Part shown: piece by piece, positions 7,360 to 13,554 of the stretch
Layout: every line of letters begins with the position of its first letter
Position numbering within the stretch: the first letter of the stretch is position 1
Source: Armatimonadota bacterium
GTDB lineage: Bacteria > Armatimonadota > Zipacnadia > Zipacnadales > VGFC01
DNA length: 16,800 nt
Assembly: GCA_016869015.1 (NCBI GenBank)
Contig: VGFB01000016.1
Location: 1-16,800 of the forward strand
Reading direction: 5' to 3'
Made by a program: the position numbers and the translations under genes
Notes under the pieces: generated by a model
What the model was told of the DNA's origin: nothing
What the model saw: only the letters and a program-made list of their open reading frames with translations
Database searches by the model: none

Positions 7360-8559
7360 TCAGGGCCCTTGCAGCATCTCCGCGTAGACCGCCTGCACTC
7401 GTTGGGCGGTGCGGTCCACGTCGAAGAGGTCGGTGGCGCGGGTGCGACCGGCCTTGCCCATCGCGCGGCGTAGGTCGGCGTCGCGCGTCAGCCGTAGCAG
7501 CGCGCGGGCCAAGTCGGCGGGGTCGGCGGGTTTCACGAGCAGGCCGGTCTCGCCCTCCACGACGATCTCCGGCACGCCGCCCGAGCAGGTCCCGATGACG
7601 GGCAGCTCAACCGCCATCGCCTCCACGACCGCCCGGCCAAAGGGCTCGTCGATCGAGGGTAGCGCGAAGATGTCGCTGGCCCCCAACACCTCCGGCACAT
7701 CGGTGCGGAAGCCGAGCCACTGCACCAGCGGCTCGACGCCCAGCTCCGCCGCGAGGTCCTTGAGCTCCGCCTCGTAGCCGTCCTCCCAGAACGCCACCTC
7801 GCCCACCACCAGCAGCCGCACGTTCGGCTCGGTTCGCGCGACGTGCGCAAAGGCGCGCAGGAGTTCGCGGTGCCCCTTCCACGGGGTTAGACGCCCGACG
7901 ATGGCCACGGCGACGTGCTCAGGCCCCAGACCGAGGGATTGCCGCAGGGCCGAGCGGTTCGGGCTGGGGCGAAACGCTGTGAGGTTCGTGCCGTTGTGGA
8001 CCACCACGACATCGACCTCGCCCCCTTGCAGCGACCGGCGGACAGCCTCCGAGATGGCGATCACCTTCGGCCGGAAGCGCTCAGCGGCGCGAAGCAGCAG
8101 TCGCAGAGCATTGCCCTCGTCAAGGATGTCGCGCAGGTGCCACAGAAGCCGGCGGCGGGCCAACCAGGCTGCCCCCCCTCCGAGGAGGTGGGTCTTCAAC
8201 GTGTTGGTGTGCACGAGAGCGGGCCGGTAGCGGCGGAGACGGCGGTAGAGCCGGAGGGTCGGGATCGCGGCCTGCCCGAAGGCCTGGGCGTTCCCCAGCA
8301 GTCCCGGGGCGAGCTCGTCGCGCTTCCGGTCGAGCACGCCCCCGGGGGCGAAGACGCGTTCGATCGTCACGTCCTCCAGCGGCGCCCCCTCGAGCCACCT
8401 GGCGTCGGTCGCGCAGAAGAGGCGCGGCTCGTAGAGGCCCCGATCCAACCGCGCGATCACGTCGGTCATGCTCTTCTCGGCGCCGCCGATGTCGGAAGCA
8501 TGATCGACGTATGCGATGCGCGCGGGGCGGGAGGGTTGGCGGGGCGGGTTACGATCCAC
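7360..8559 (-). CDS. GT4 family glycosyltransferase (GT-B fold)
   Basis: The protein has 399 residues. It transfers a sugar from a nucleotide-sugar donor and probably acts at the cytoplasmic face in making a cell-surface glycan or glycolipid. The N-terminal half starts RIAYVDHASDIGGAEKSM, the usual GG-A-E acceptor-domain loop. The C-terminal donor domain has VAIVGRLTPWKGH (about 218-230), VRLLVVGE, and the EX7E motif EPFGRAVVE (Glu305 and Glu313), followed by AMAVELPVIGT, GGVPEIV and GETGLLV. These are standard GT4 features. Acceptor and donor cannot be read from the sequence. The start is GTG at 8559, just 3 bases after the rhomboid stop codon, so translation is probably coupled. A recognisable ribosome binding site is weak, consistent with coupling. 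Downstream lies a series of hairpins. Confidence 0.9.
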   Translation of the reverse strand: MDRNPPRQPSRPARIAYVDHASDIGGAEKSMTDVIARLDRGLYEPRLFCATDARWLEGAPLEDVTIERVFAPGGVLDRKRDELAPGLLGNAQAFGQAAIPTLRLYRRLRRYRPALVHTNTLKTHLLGGGAAWLARRRLLWHLRDILDEGNALRLLLRAAERFRPKVIAISEAVRRSLQGGEVDVVVVHNGTNLTAFRPSPNRSALRQSLGLGPEHVAVAIVGRLTPWKGHRELLRAFAHVARTEPNVRLLVVGEVAFWEDGYEAELKDLAAELGVEPLVQWLGFRTDVPEVLGASDIFALPSIDEPFGRAVVEAMAVELPVIGTCSGGVPEIVVEGETGLLVKPADPADLARALLRLTRDADLRRAMGKAGRTRATDLFDVDRTAQRVQAVYAEMLQGP

Positions 8560-8562
8560 GGT

Positions 8563-9840
8563 TCACGCTCGGGGCGCGGGCGGTTGGGCGGCGCGCAGCC
8601 TGGCCGCCGCGCGCTCGGCGTCGACCAGGCCCCGGGTCGCCCGGGTGACGTTCTCCTGGTCTTTACCACGGTCGCGCACGCCCCGGTACCACTCGATGGC
8701 CCGGGCCGGCTGGTTGAGTCTCGTGAGCAGCAGGTCGCCGCAGCGGACCGCCGCGTTTTCGGCCGCCGGCTTGCCGGGCTGAGACCCCGCCAGGGCCGCG
8801 AAGGCCGCGTACGCCTCGGCCGTGCGGCCTCGCTCCGCCAGGTAGTCGCCGATCAACCAGGACACCTCCGCATCGAGGCGTTGCGCCACCCAGCGATCGC
8901 CCCCGACCTGTCCGAAGATCCGCGCGGCGTCGGCCACGTTCCCCCGACCGGCGTACAGCTCGATCGCCTTCACATACTGCGGAAGCGCGCGCGCGTGGTG
9001 TTGCGACAGGTCGAAGGCGACGGCCAGCTTGTGCCGCATGTTCGGGTCGTCCGGGGTCTCCCGCAGCAGGGCCGAGAAGCAGTCGGCCGACTTCTTCATC
9101 TGTCCGTTGCGGAAGAACTCGTAGGCGTCTTTCAGCGTGTACATCTCCTGAGCATGGCGGTGCATCCCGGCGCCCATGGCGATCACCGCGCCGAAGACCA
9201 GCCCGCCCAGATGGGCCCAATGGGCGACTCCCCCGGCCTCCTGCACGTCTGAGACACCCAGGGCAAAGAGCGCCTGCACGAGCTCCCACCCGCCCCACAG
9301 CCCCAGCGCCAGCAGCGAGGTGGGTCGCCAGACGCCGGCCCGCCCGAAGATCGGCCAGATGCCCACCATGTAGAAGACCTTGATGCTGGTACGGTAGAAG
9401 CGCACGGCGAACACGCCCATCAGGGCCGCGATCGCCCCCGAGGCGCCGATCAGCGGAGCATCCATCCCCGCCCGGTCGAACAGGAAGATGCTCAGCGTCT
9501 GAATCATCGCGGCCGCCACGCCCCCCAGCACGTACACCAGTACGAACCAGACGCGGCCGATGGCGTCCTCCACATGCCGCCCGAACAGCAGCAAGAACAG
9601 CAGGTTCCCCGCGACGTGCATCGGAGAGGGTGCGTCGTGAATGAAGTGCATCGTGAAGAGGGCGTGGGCCTTCAGGTCGCCCGCGATGACCCCGCCCCAG
9701 TACACGAACTCCCGATACGCCTCCGCGCCGATGGCGATGCAGACGAGGTAGATGACCACGTTGACGGCGGCGAGCGCGTAAGACACGTACGGCGCCGCCG
9801 CGAGCTTGCGGTCCACGCTGTAGGGAACGGGAAGGAGCAT
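8563..9840 (-). CDS. Rhomboid-family intramembrane serine protease with TPR-like C-terminal region
   Basis: From ATG at 9840 the protein has 425 residues. The rhomboid core covers about residues 15-230: the HFIHDAPSPMHVAGN block (Asn79 oxyanion region), the catalytic Ser in LIGASGAIAALMG (Ser134), and the catalytic His in HWAHLGGLVFG (His210). Rhomboids cleave membrane proteins within or near the bilayer. After the core come TPR-like helix pairs (ALPQYVKAIELYAGRGN, RTAEAYAAFAALAGSQPG, QPARAIEWYRGV), probably cytoplasmic and protein-binding. An open extension upstream to 10014 is not used. It has poor composition and would overlap the divergent gene, while the ATG at 9840 has GAAGGAAG about 9 bases before it. 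A 166-base gap (9841-10006) separates it from the divergent isomerase gene, and no clear promoter hexamers were found there. Its product probably shares a message with the glycosyltransferase gene downstream. Confidence 0.88.
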   Translation of the reverse strand: MLLPVPYSVDRKLAAAPYVSYALAAVNVVIYLVCIAIGAEAYREFVYWGGVIAGDLKAHALFTMHFIHDAPSPMHVAGNLLFLLLFGRHVEDAIGRVWFVLVYVLGGVAAAMIQTLSIFLFDRAGMDAPLIGASGAIAALMGVFAVRFYRTSIKVFYMVGIWPIFGRAGVWRPTSLLALGLWGGWELVQALFALGVSDVQEAGGVAHWAHLGGLVFGAVIAMGAGMHRHAQEMYTLKDAYEFFRNGQMKKSADCFSALLRETPDDPNMRHKLAVAFDLSQHHARALPQYVKAIELYAGRGNVADAARIFGQVGGDRWVAQRLDAEVSWLIGDYLAERGRTAEAYAAFAALAGSQPGKPAAENAAVRCGDLLLTRLNQPARAIEWYRGVRDRGKDQENVTRATRGLVDAERAAARLRAAQPPAPRA

Positions 9841-9991
9841 CTCGAGCGCTTCCTTCGGCGCATCGGGCCCTGAGCCCTGCCGGGTGTCGCCACCGCCATT
9901 GGCGTCCGGGAGGCGGCCGCGAAGGAGATGCCGCCCCCCAAGCCGAACGGTCCCCCCAATCGAGCCGCTCCATCTGATCCGCGAAACCGCC

Positions 9992-10000
9992 GGGGAGGAG
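9992..10000 (+). promoter_or_regulatory. Ribosome binding site that fixes the D-lyxose isomerase start
   Basis: GGGGAGGAG lies 6 bases before the GTG at 10007. The frame is open upstream to 9884, but that stretch is an Arg/Pro-rich non-conserved extension. The family's conserved start (SEVNAILQRAAAF) begins just after this GTG. Confidence 0.75.
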
Positions 10001-10006
10001 GCCGCT

Positions 10007-10723
10007 GTGGCCACTACCTCAGAATGCCGCCCCCAGATCCCGCGCTCGGAGGTGAACGCGATCCTCCAACGCGCGGCCGCCTTCTGTCGGGAGATGAACT
10101 TCCACCTTCCGCCGTTCGCTTACTGGTCGCCCGAACGCTGGGAGCAGGCCGGGCCCGAGTACGACGAGATCCGGCGCAACCGGCTGGGGTGGGATGTCAC
10201 CGACTTCGGCAAGGGCGACTTCGCCCGCATCGGTCTGGCGCTGTTCACCATCCGCAACGGGCACCCGGAGGCGCTCGGCGAGACCGACAAGACCTACTGT
10301 GAGAAGCTCCTGATCGTGGAGCAGCACCAGGTGACTCCCTACCACTACCACCGGAAGAAGATGGAGGACATCATCTGCCGGGCGGGCGCCAAGCTCTGCG
10401 TTCAGGTCTACAACCCGGCCGCTGACGACAGCCTCGACCGGGAGCGCCCCGTCGCGGTGAGCGTCGATGGGCGCCGGTCTGAGGTGCCGGCCGGGACGAT
10501 CATCGAGCTCCACCCCGGGGAGAGCATCACCCTTCCCTCCTTCCAGTACCACCAGTTCTGGGCCGAGGGTGGAACGTCGCTGGTCGGCGAAGTCTCGAAG
10601 GTGAACGACGACGAGCAGGACAACTCCTTCCTGCCCGAACTGGGAGTCGGTCGCTTCCCCGACATCGACGACGATGTAGCGCCGCTACACCTCCTGTGCT
10701 GGGAGTGCGCGGGCGACGAGTGA
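10007..10723 (+). CDS. D-lyxose isomerase (cupin-type D-lyxose ketol-isomerase)
   Basis: The protein has 238 residues. The family interconverts D-lyxose with D-xylulose, often also D-mannose with D-fructose, using one divalent metal in a cupin barrel. Conserved blocks are FHLPPFAYWSPERW (about 32-45), LGWDVTDFGKGDFARIGLALFT, the metal site HYHRKKMED (His113, His115 and Glu120), LHPGESITLP, and YHQFWAEGG with the fourth ligand His182. SLVGEVSKVNDDEQDN and the IGRF-like GVGRFPDI near the end are family signatures. Length and order fit the E. coli-type enzyme. No signal peptide is present, so it is cytoplasmic. It stands alone, divergent from the rhomboid gene. It would feed pentose from polymer breakdown to the pentose phosphate pathway, which is inference from the neighbouring glycosidases. 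Confidence 0.92.
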   Translation: MATTSECRPQIPRSEVNAILQRAAAFCREMNFHLPPFAYWSPERWEQAGPEYDEIRRNRLGWDVTDFGKGDFARIGLALFTIRNGHPEALGETDKTYCEKLLIVEQHQVTPYHYHRKKMEDIICRAGAKLCVQVYNPAADDSLDRERPVAVSVDGRRSEVPAGTIIELHPGESITLPSFQYHQFWAEGGTSLVGEVSKVNDDEQDNSFLPELGVGRFPDIDDDVAPLHLLCWECAGDE

Positions 10724-10729
10724 GCCGAG

Positions 10730-10745
10730 GGGCGGGCCCCCGCCC
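10730..10745 (+). terminator. GC-rich hairpin after the D-lyxose isomerase gene
   Basis: GGGCGG (10730-10735), loop GCCC and CCGCCC (10740-10745) form a 6-pair GC stem that begins 6 bases after the stop codon. No T tract follows, so it may be a weak or Rho-assisted terminator. Confidence 0.4.
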
Positions 10746-10768
10746 ATCGCGCCAAGTTGCGCCCGCGC

Positions 10769-10797
10769 TTGACGCCGGGCTCCGAGAGCCGTACACT
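10769..10797 (+). promoter_or_regulatory. Housekeeping-type promoter for the DUF6785-type gene
   Basis: TTGACG (10769-10774) and TACACT (10792-10797) are separated by exactly 17 bases, a strong match to the sigma-70 consensus. The expected RNA start is near 10804, giving a 5' leader of about 56 bases before the ATG at 10860. The leader contains a G-run/C-run hairpin (10822-10826 with 10838-10842). Confidence 0.75.
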
Positions 10798-10811
10798 ACC
10801 GCCCGGCGTCA
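10770..10811. promoter_or_regulatory. 11-bp inverted repeat enclosing the promoter, possible operator
   Basis: TGACGCCGGGC (10770-10780) and GCCCGGCGTCA (10801-10811) are exact reverse complements with a 20-base spacer. The left arm overlaps the -35 box, and the right arm covers the predicted RNA start. The -10 box lies in the spacer. The arms suit binding by a dimeric regulator, or by two dimers, that would block RNA polymerase. No regulator gene is adjacent. Confidence 0.5.
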
Positions 10812-10859
10812 CCAGGTTCGGGGGGGCGGGCCCTCGTCCCCCATCTTCCCGGCGAGTGC

Positions 10860-12842
10860 ATGGCTGCGATCGACGACACGACGGTTGAGACCCAGGCGCC
10901 ACCGGACGCATTGGACCGCCGCGCGCGAGGCGTGACGGCGCGGTCGGTGCTGCTGGCCTTCGCGCTGCTGCCCCTGAACGCCTACTGGGTCACGCAGATG
11001 GAGGTGATCCGGTACGAGGGGCATCCCACGACGGTGTCCCTCTTCTACAACTGCGTGTTTGCGCTGGCGTTGCTGGTGTTGCTGAACGCGCTGGTCGCGC
11101 GCTTCGCGCCGAGGAAGGCGCTGCACCGGAATGAGCTGATCGTGGTGTACGTGGTGCTGGCGATCGGCTCATCGCTGGCGGGGCACGATACCATCCAGAT
11201 CATCGCGCCCCAGATCGTCTGCCCGTGGGAAGGCGCGACGCCCGAGAACAAGTGGGCCGACCTCTTCCAGCCCTACCTGCCGCGGTTCCTGTTCCTTACG
11301 GATGAGAACCTCTATGGCGGCGCGTTCACCGGCAGCACCTCGTTGTACCGGTGGGACCGGATCGCCGGTTGGGGGAAGCCGGTCCTCATCTGGACGGCCT
11401 TCATCGTGGTGCTGCTGTTCCAGATGCTGTGCTTCAACGTGATTCTCCGCAGCCGCTGGATGGATCGGGAGAAGCTCACGTATCCGATCACCCACATGCC
11501 GCTGGAGATGACCAGCGAGCGCACGCAGCTGTTCCGCAACCGCTACCTGTGGATCGGCTTTGGGATCGCCGCGGCGATCGACTCGGTCAATGGGCTTCAC
11601 GGCTTCTTCCCGGCCGTGCCGGAGATCAAGGTACGGGTCGTTCAGTATGACGCGTACATGCGCGACCTGTTCAAGGGCTTCCCGTGGGGCGCGTTGGCGG
11701 GGACACGGCTGTCGTTCTACCCCTTCGCAATCGGCATGGGTCTGCTGCTGCCGACGGATCTGGCCTTCTCAAGCTGGTTCTTCTACCTGTTCTGGCGCGT
11801 GCAGCACCTCGTAAGCGCCCTGCTTGGGCTGAACAAGATCCCCTCCTTCCCCTACGTGGAAGAGCAGTCGACTGCGGCGTACTTCGGCCTGTGCCTGTTC
11901 GCCCTGTGGATGGGTCGCGACCACGTGAAACAGGTCTTCCTCCACGCCTTCGGCGCGCCCGGCGACCTGGACGACCGCCGAGAGGGGATGCCCTACCGCT
12001 GGGCGGTGTGGGGGCTGCTGGCGGGCGCGGCGTTCATGCTGATCTTCTCCTACTACATCCGCATGTCACTGTGGATTGCGGTGGTCTTCTTCGCGTGCTA
12101 CTGGATGGTCTCGCTGGCGGTGACGCGAGTGCGCGCGGAGCTGGGGCCGCCCGCGCACGACCTGCATCGGGGCGGACCGGACTACGTCATCACGAACCTC
12201 TTTGGCATGGGTTCGCCCATCGGCGCCCAGAACCTCACGTCGATGACCCAGTACTTCTGGTTCAACCGGGCCTACCGGGCCCACACGATGCCGATCCAAC
12301 TGGAGGCCTACAAGCTGGCCGACCAGAGCGGGATGGCCTTGCGGCCGCTGACGGCGGTCATGATGGCCGCCGGCGTCCTGGGGACGTTGTGCGCCTTCTG
12401 GGCCAACATCCACGGCTACTACGCCTACGGCATGTCGGCGAAGATGAGCTTCGTGGGGCGTTACTTCGGCGTCGAGCCGTACAATCGGCTGCAGTCATGG
12501 ATCAGCGCGCCTCAGCCCGCCAACCCCTCCAAGGCCGTCGCCTACCTCGTGGGCCTGGCCTTCACTCTGGGGCTCATGGCTCTGCGGGTGCGGTTCGTGT
12601 GGTGGCCCTTCCATCCCGTGGGCTACGCCATCTCCAGCTCCTGGTCGATGAACTGCCTCTGGATGCCGATCCTCATCGCTTGGGCGACCAAGCTGCTGAT
12701 CATGCGCTACGCCGGCCCGAAGGCCTTCCAGCGCGCCATCCCACTGGCCCTCGGACTCATCCTCGGCGAGTTCATCGTCGGCTCCCTGTGGTGCCTCCTC
12801 GGAATCGCCCTGCAGCGCAGCACGTACTCCTTCTGGGTCTAG
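10860..12842 (+). CDS. Polytopic membrane protein of the DUF6785/DUF6784 type, function unknown
   Basis: The protein has 660 residues and is hydrophobic, with about a dozen membrane segments. Examples are SVLLAFALLPLNAYWV (about 23-38), FALALLVLLNALVARF, LIVVYVVLAIGSSLAGHDT, LIWTAFIVVLLFQMLCFNVI and the closing LALGLILGEFIVGSLWCLLGIAL. Family-like blocks include SRWMDREKLTYPITHMPLEM, AAIDSVNGLHGFFPAVPEI, GMGLLLPTDLAFSSWFFYLFWR, VTRVRAELGPPAHD and the end block WWPFHPVGYAISSSW. This pattern is found in large uncharacterised membrane proteins of Armatimonadota, Planctomycetota and Verrucomicrobiota. They are loosely likened to oligopeptide (OPT) transporters, and transport is plausible but unproven. 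It has its own promoter, with an inverted repeat around it, and only a weak ribosome binding site (GGCGAG). It is not obviously co-transcribed with the gene before it. Confidence 0.8.
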   Translation: MAAIDDTTVETQAPPDALDRRARGVTARSVLLAFALLPLNAYWVTQMEVIRYEGHPTTVSLFYNCVFALALLVLLNALVARFAPRKALHRNELIVVYVVLAIGSSLAGHDTIQIIAPQIVCPWEGATPENKWADLFQPYLPRFLFLTDENLYGGAFTGSTSLYRWDRIAGWGKPVLIWTAFIVVLLFQMLCFNVILRSRWMDREKLTYPITHMPLEMTSERTQLFRNRYLWIGFGIAAAIDSVNGLHGFFPAVPEIKVRVVQYDAYMRDLFKGFPWGALAGTRLSFYPFAIGMGLLLPTDLAFSSWFFYLFWRVQHLVSALLGLNKIPSFPYVEEQSTAAYFGLCLFALWMGRDHVKQVFLHAFGAPGDLDDRREGMPYRWAVWGLLAGAAFMLIFSYYIRMSLWIAVVFFACYWMVSLAVTRVRAELGPPAHDLHRGGPDYVITNLFGMGSPIGAQNLTSMTQYFWFNRAYRAHTMPIQLEAYKLADQSGMALRPLTAVMMAAGVLGTLCAFWANIHGYYAYGMSAKMSFVGRYFGVEPYNRLQSWISAPQPANPSKAVAYLVGLAFTLGLMALRVRFVWWPFHPVGYAISSSWSMNCLWMPILIAWATKLLIMRYAGPKAFQRAIPLALGLILGEFIVGSLWCLLGIALQRSTYSFWV

Positions 12843-12850
12843 GGGGACGG

Positions 12851-12873
12851 CCCGGTCCGAACCGGGTTCGGGC
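12851..12873. terminator. Two mutually exclusive hairpins after the membrane protein gene
   Basis: CCCGGT-CCGA-ACCGGG (12851-12866) and GTCCGAAC-CGG-GTTCGGGC (12855-12873, one G-T pair) use overlapping bases, so only one can form at a time. The second starts 12 bases after the stop codon. There is no T tract. A terminator role is the simplest reading. Confidence 0.4.
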
Positions 12874-12878
12874 AGGAA

Positions 12879-12896
12879 CCGGCGGCCCCGGCGGCC
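12879..12896. repeat. Tandem 9-bp repeat
   Basis: CCGGCGGCC occurs twice head to tail, at 12879-12887 and 12888-12896, directly after the hairpins. It is probably a small slippage duplication in GC-rich DNA. Confidence 0.5.
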
Positions 12897-12909
12897 AAGT
12901 ATCCCCTCG

Positions 12910-13086
12910 ATGGCAGACACCGTGGACCTCACCACCGCGCGCGGGCGGCGCGCCTTCATCATCGGCCTGTGCCTCGGCGACAGCGCCCGGGCACGGGCAG
13001 CAACTGGACGGCGCTTCGGGAGGGGGGACTCGGGATGCAGTGGCCGGACCTCAGTCAGGTACTGGGCCCGGTTCCGTGGGCCGTGA
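12910..13086 (+). CDS. Possible 58-residue overlapping small ORF
   Basis: An ATG at 12910 opens a 58-residue frame (MADTVDLTTARGRRAFIIGL...) ending in TGA at 13084-13086, so it overlaps the start of the nucleotidyltransferase gene by 52 bases in another frame. The first 24 residues look protein-like, and the rest is Arg/Gly-rich and resembles a shadow of the next gene. No clear ribosome binding site precedes it. It could be a coupled small protein, a decayed gene start, or chance. Its main value is to mark the 190-base gap before the nucleotidyltransferase. Confidence 0.2.
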   Translation: MADTVDLTTARGRRAFIIGLCLGDSARARAATGRRFGRGDSGCSGRTSVRYWARFRGP

Positions 13087-13547
13087 TGGGTGCGGTCGCC
13101 ACCCGGCACTACATGCCGGAGCGCATGACGAAGGACCTCGATGTACTGGTGCCCGTCGAGGATGGCCGGGAGGCTGCGCGGCGACTGCGCGAGCGCGGCT
13201 GGGAGGAGCGGGGGCAGCTCACCATCGGGGGGAGCGTGTGGCTGTCGCCGGAGGGCGTGACCCTCGACCTCATCGAGGGCGCGGAACCGTGGTGTCGGGA
13301 AGCCATCGCGGAGGCGCAGACGAACCGCGACGAGCAGGGCCTACCGATCCTGCCGCTGCCCTATCTCGTGTTGGCCAAGCTGCGCGCCGGCCGCGCGCGC
13401 GACGTGGGAGATCTCACGCAGATGCTCGGCCTCGCCGACGACGTGGCGCGGGATCGCGTGCGCGAACGGGTGGCCCGCTACACCCCCGAGGATGTGGACG
13501 ACCTCGAGGCCTTGATCGAGCTGGGGAAGCTCGAAACAGGTCGCTGA
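13035..13547 (+). CDS. Small nucleotidyltransferase-fold protein (MNT/AbiEii-like)
   Basis: From ATG at 13035 the protein has 170 residues. GGGAGGGGGG (13018-13027) sits just before it, and an upstream GTG (12969) would add a non-conserved leader. The fold signature is present. WAVMGAVATRHYMPERMTKDLDVLVP gives the G-A-x-A helix and the DxD pair (Asp34 and Asp36), shown here by its key residues, and TLDLIEG gives a third acidic residue (Asp78). The C-terminal block LPYLVLAKLRAGRARDVGDL is typical of stand-alone nucleotidyltransferases related to MNT and AbiEii. Some relatives are toxins that modify tRNA or proteins by adding nucleotides, and others have no known role. No partner antitoxin (HEPN or AbiEi-like) is visible next to it. 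It ends 7 bases before the convergent hydrolase gene. Confidence 0.72.
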   Translation: MQWPDLSQVLGPVPWAVMGAVATRHYMPERMTKDLDVLVPVEDGREAARRLRERGWEERGQLTIGGSVWLSPEGVTLDLIEGAEPWCREAIAEAQTNRDEQGLPILPLPYLVLAKLRAGRARDVGDLTQMLGLADDVARDRVRERVARYTPEDVDDLEALIELGKLETGR

Positions 13548-13554
13548 CGCGGCC

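Noticed and set aside
9884..10006. N-terminal extension of the D-lyxose isomerase
   Set aside because: It is Arg/Pro-rich and not part of the family. A strong ribosome binding site lies directly before the GTG at 10007.
9841..10014. N-terminal extension of the rhomboid protein
   Set aside because: It would overlap the ribosome binding site and start of the divergent D-lyxose isomerase gene and has no membrane or rhomboid features.
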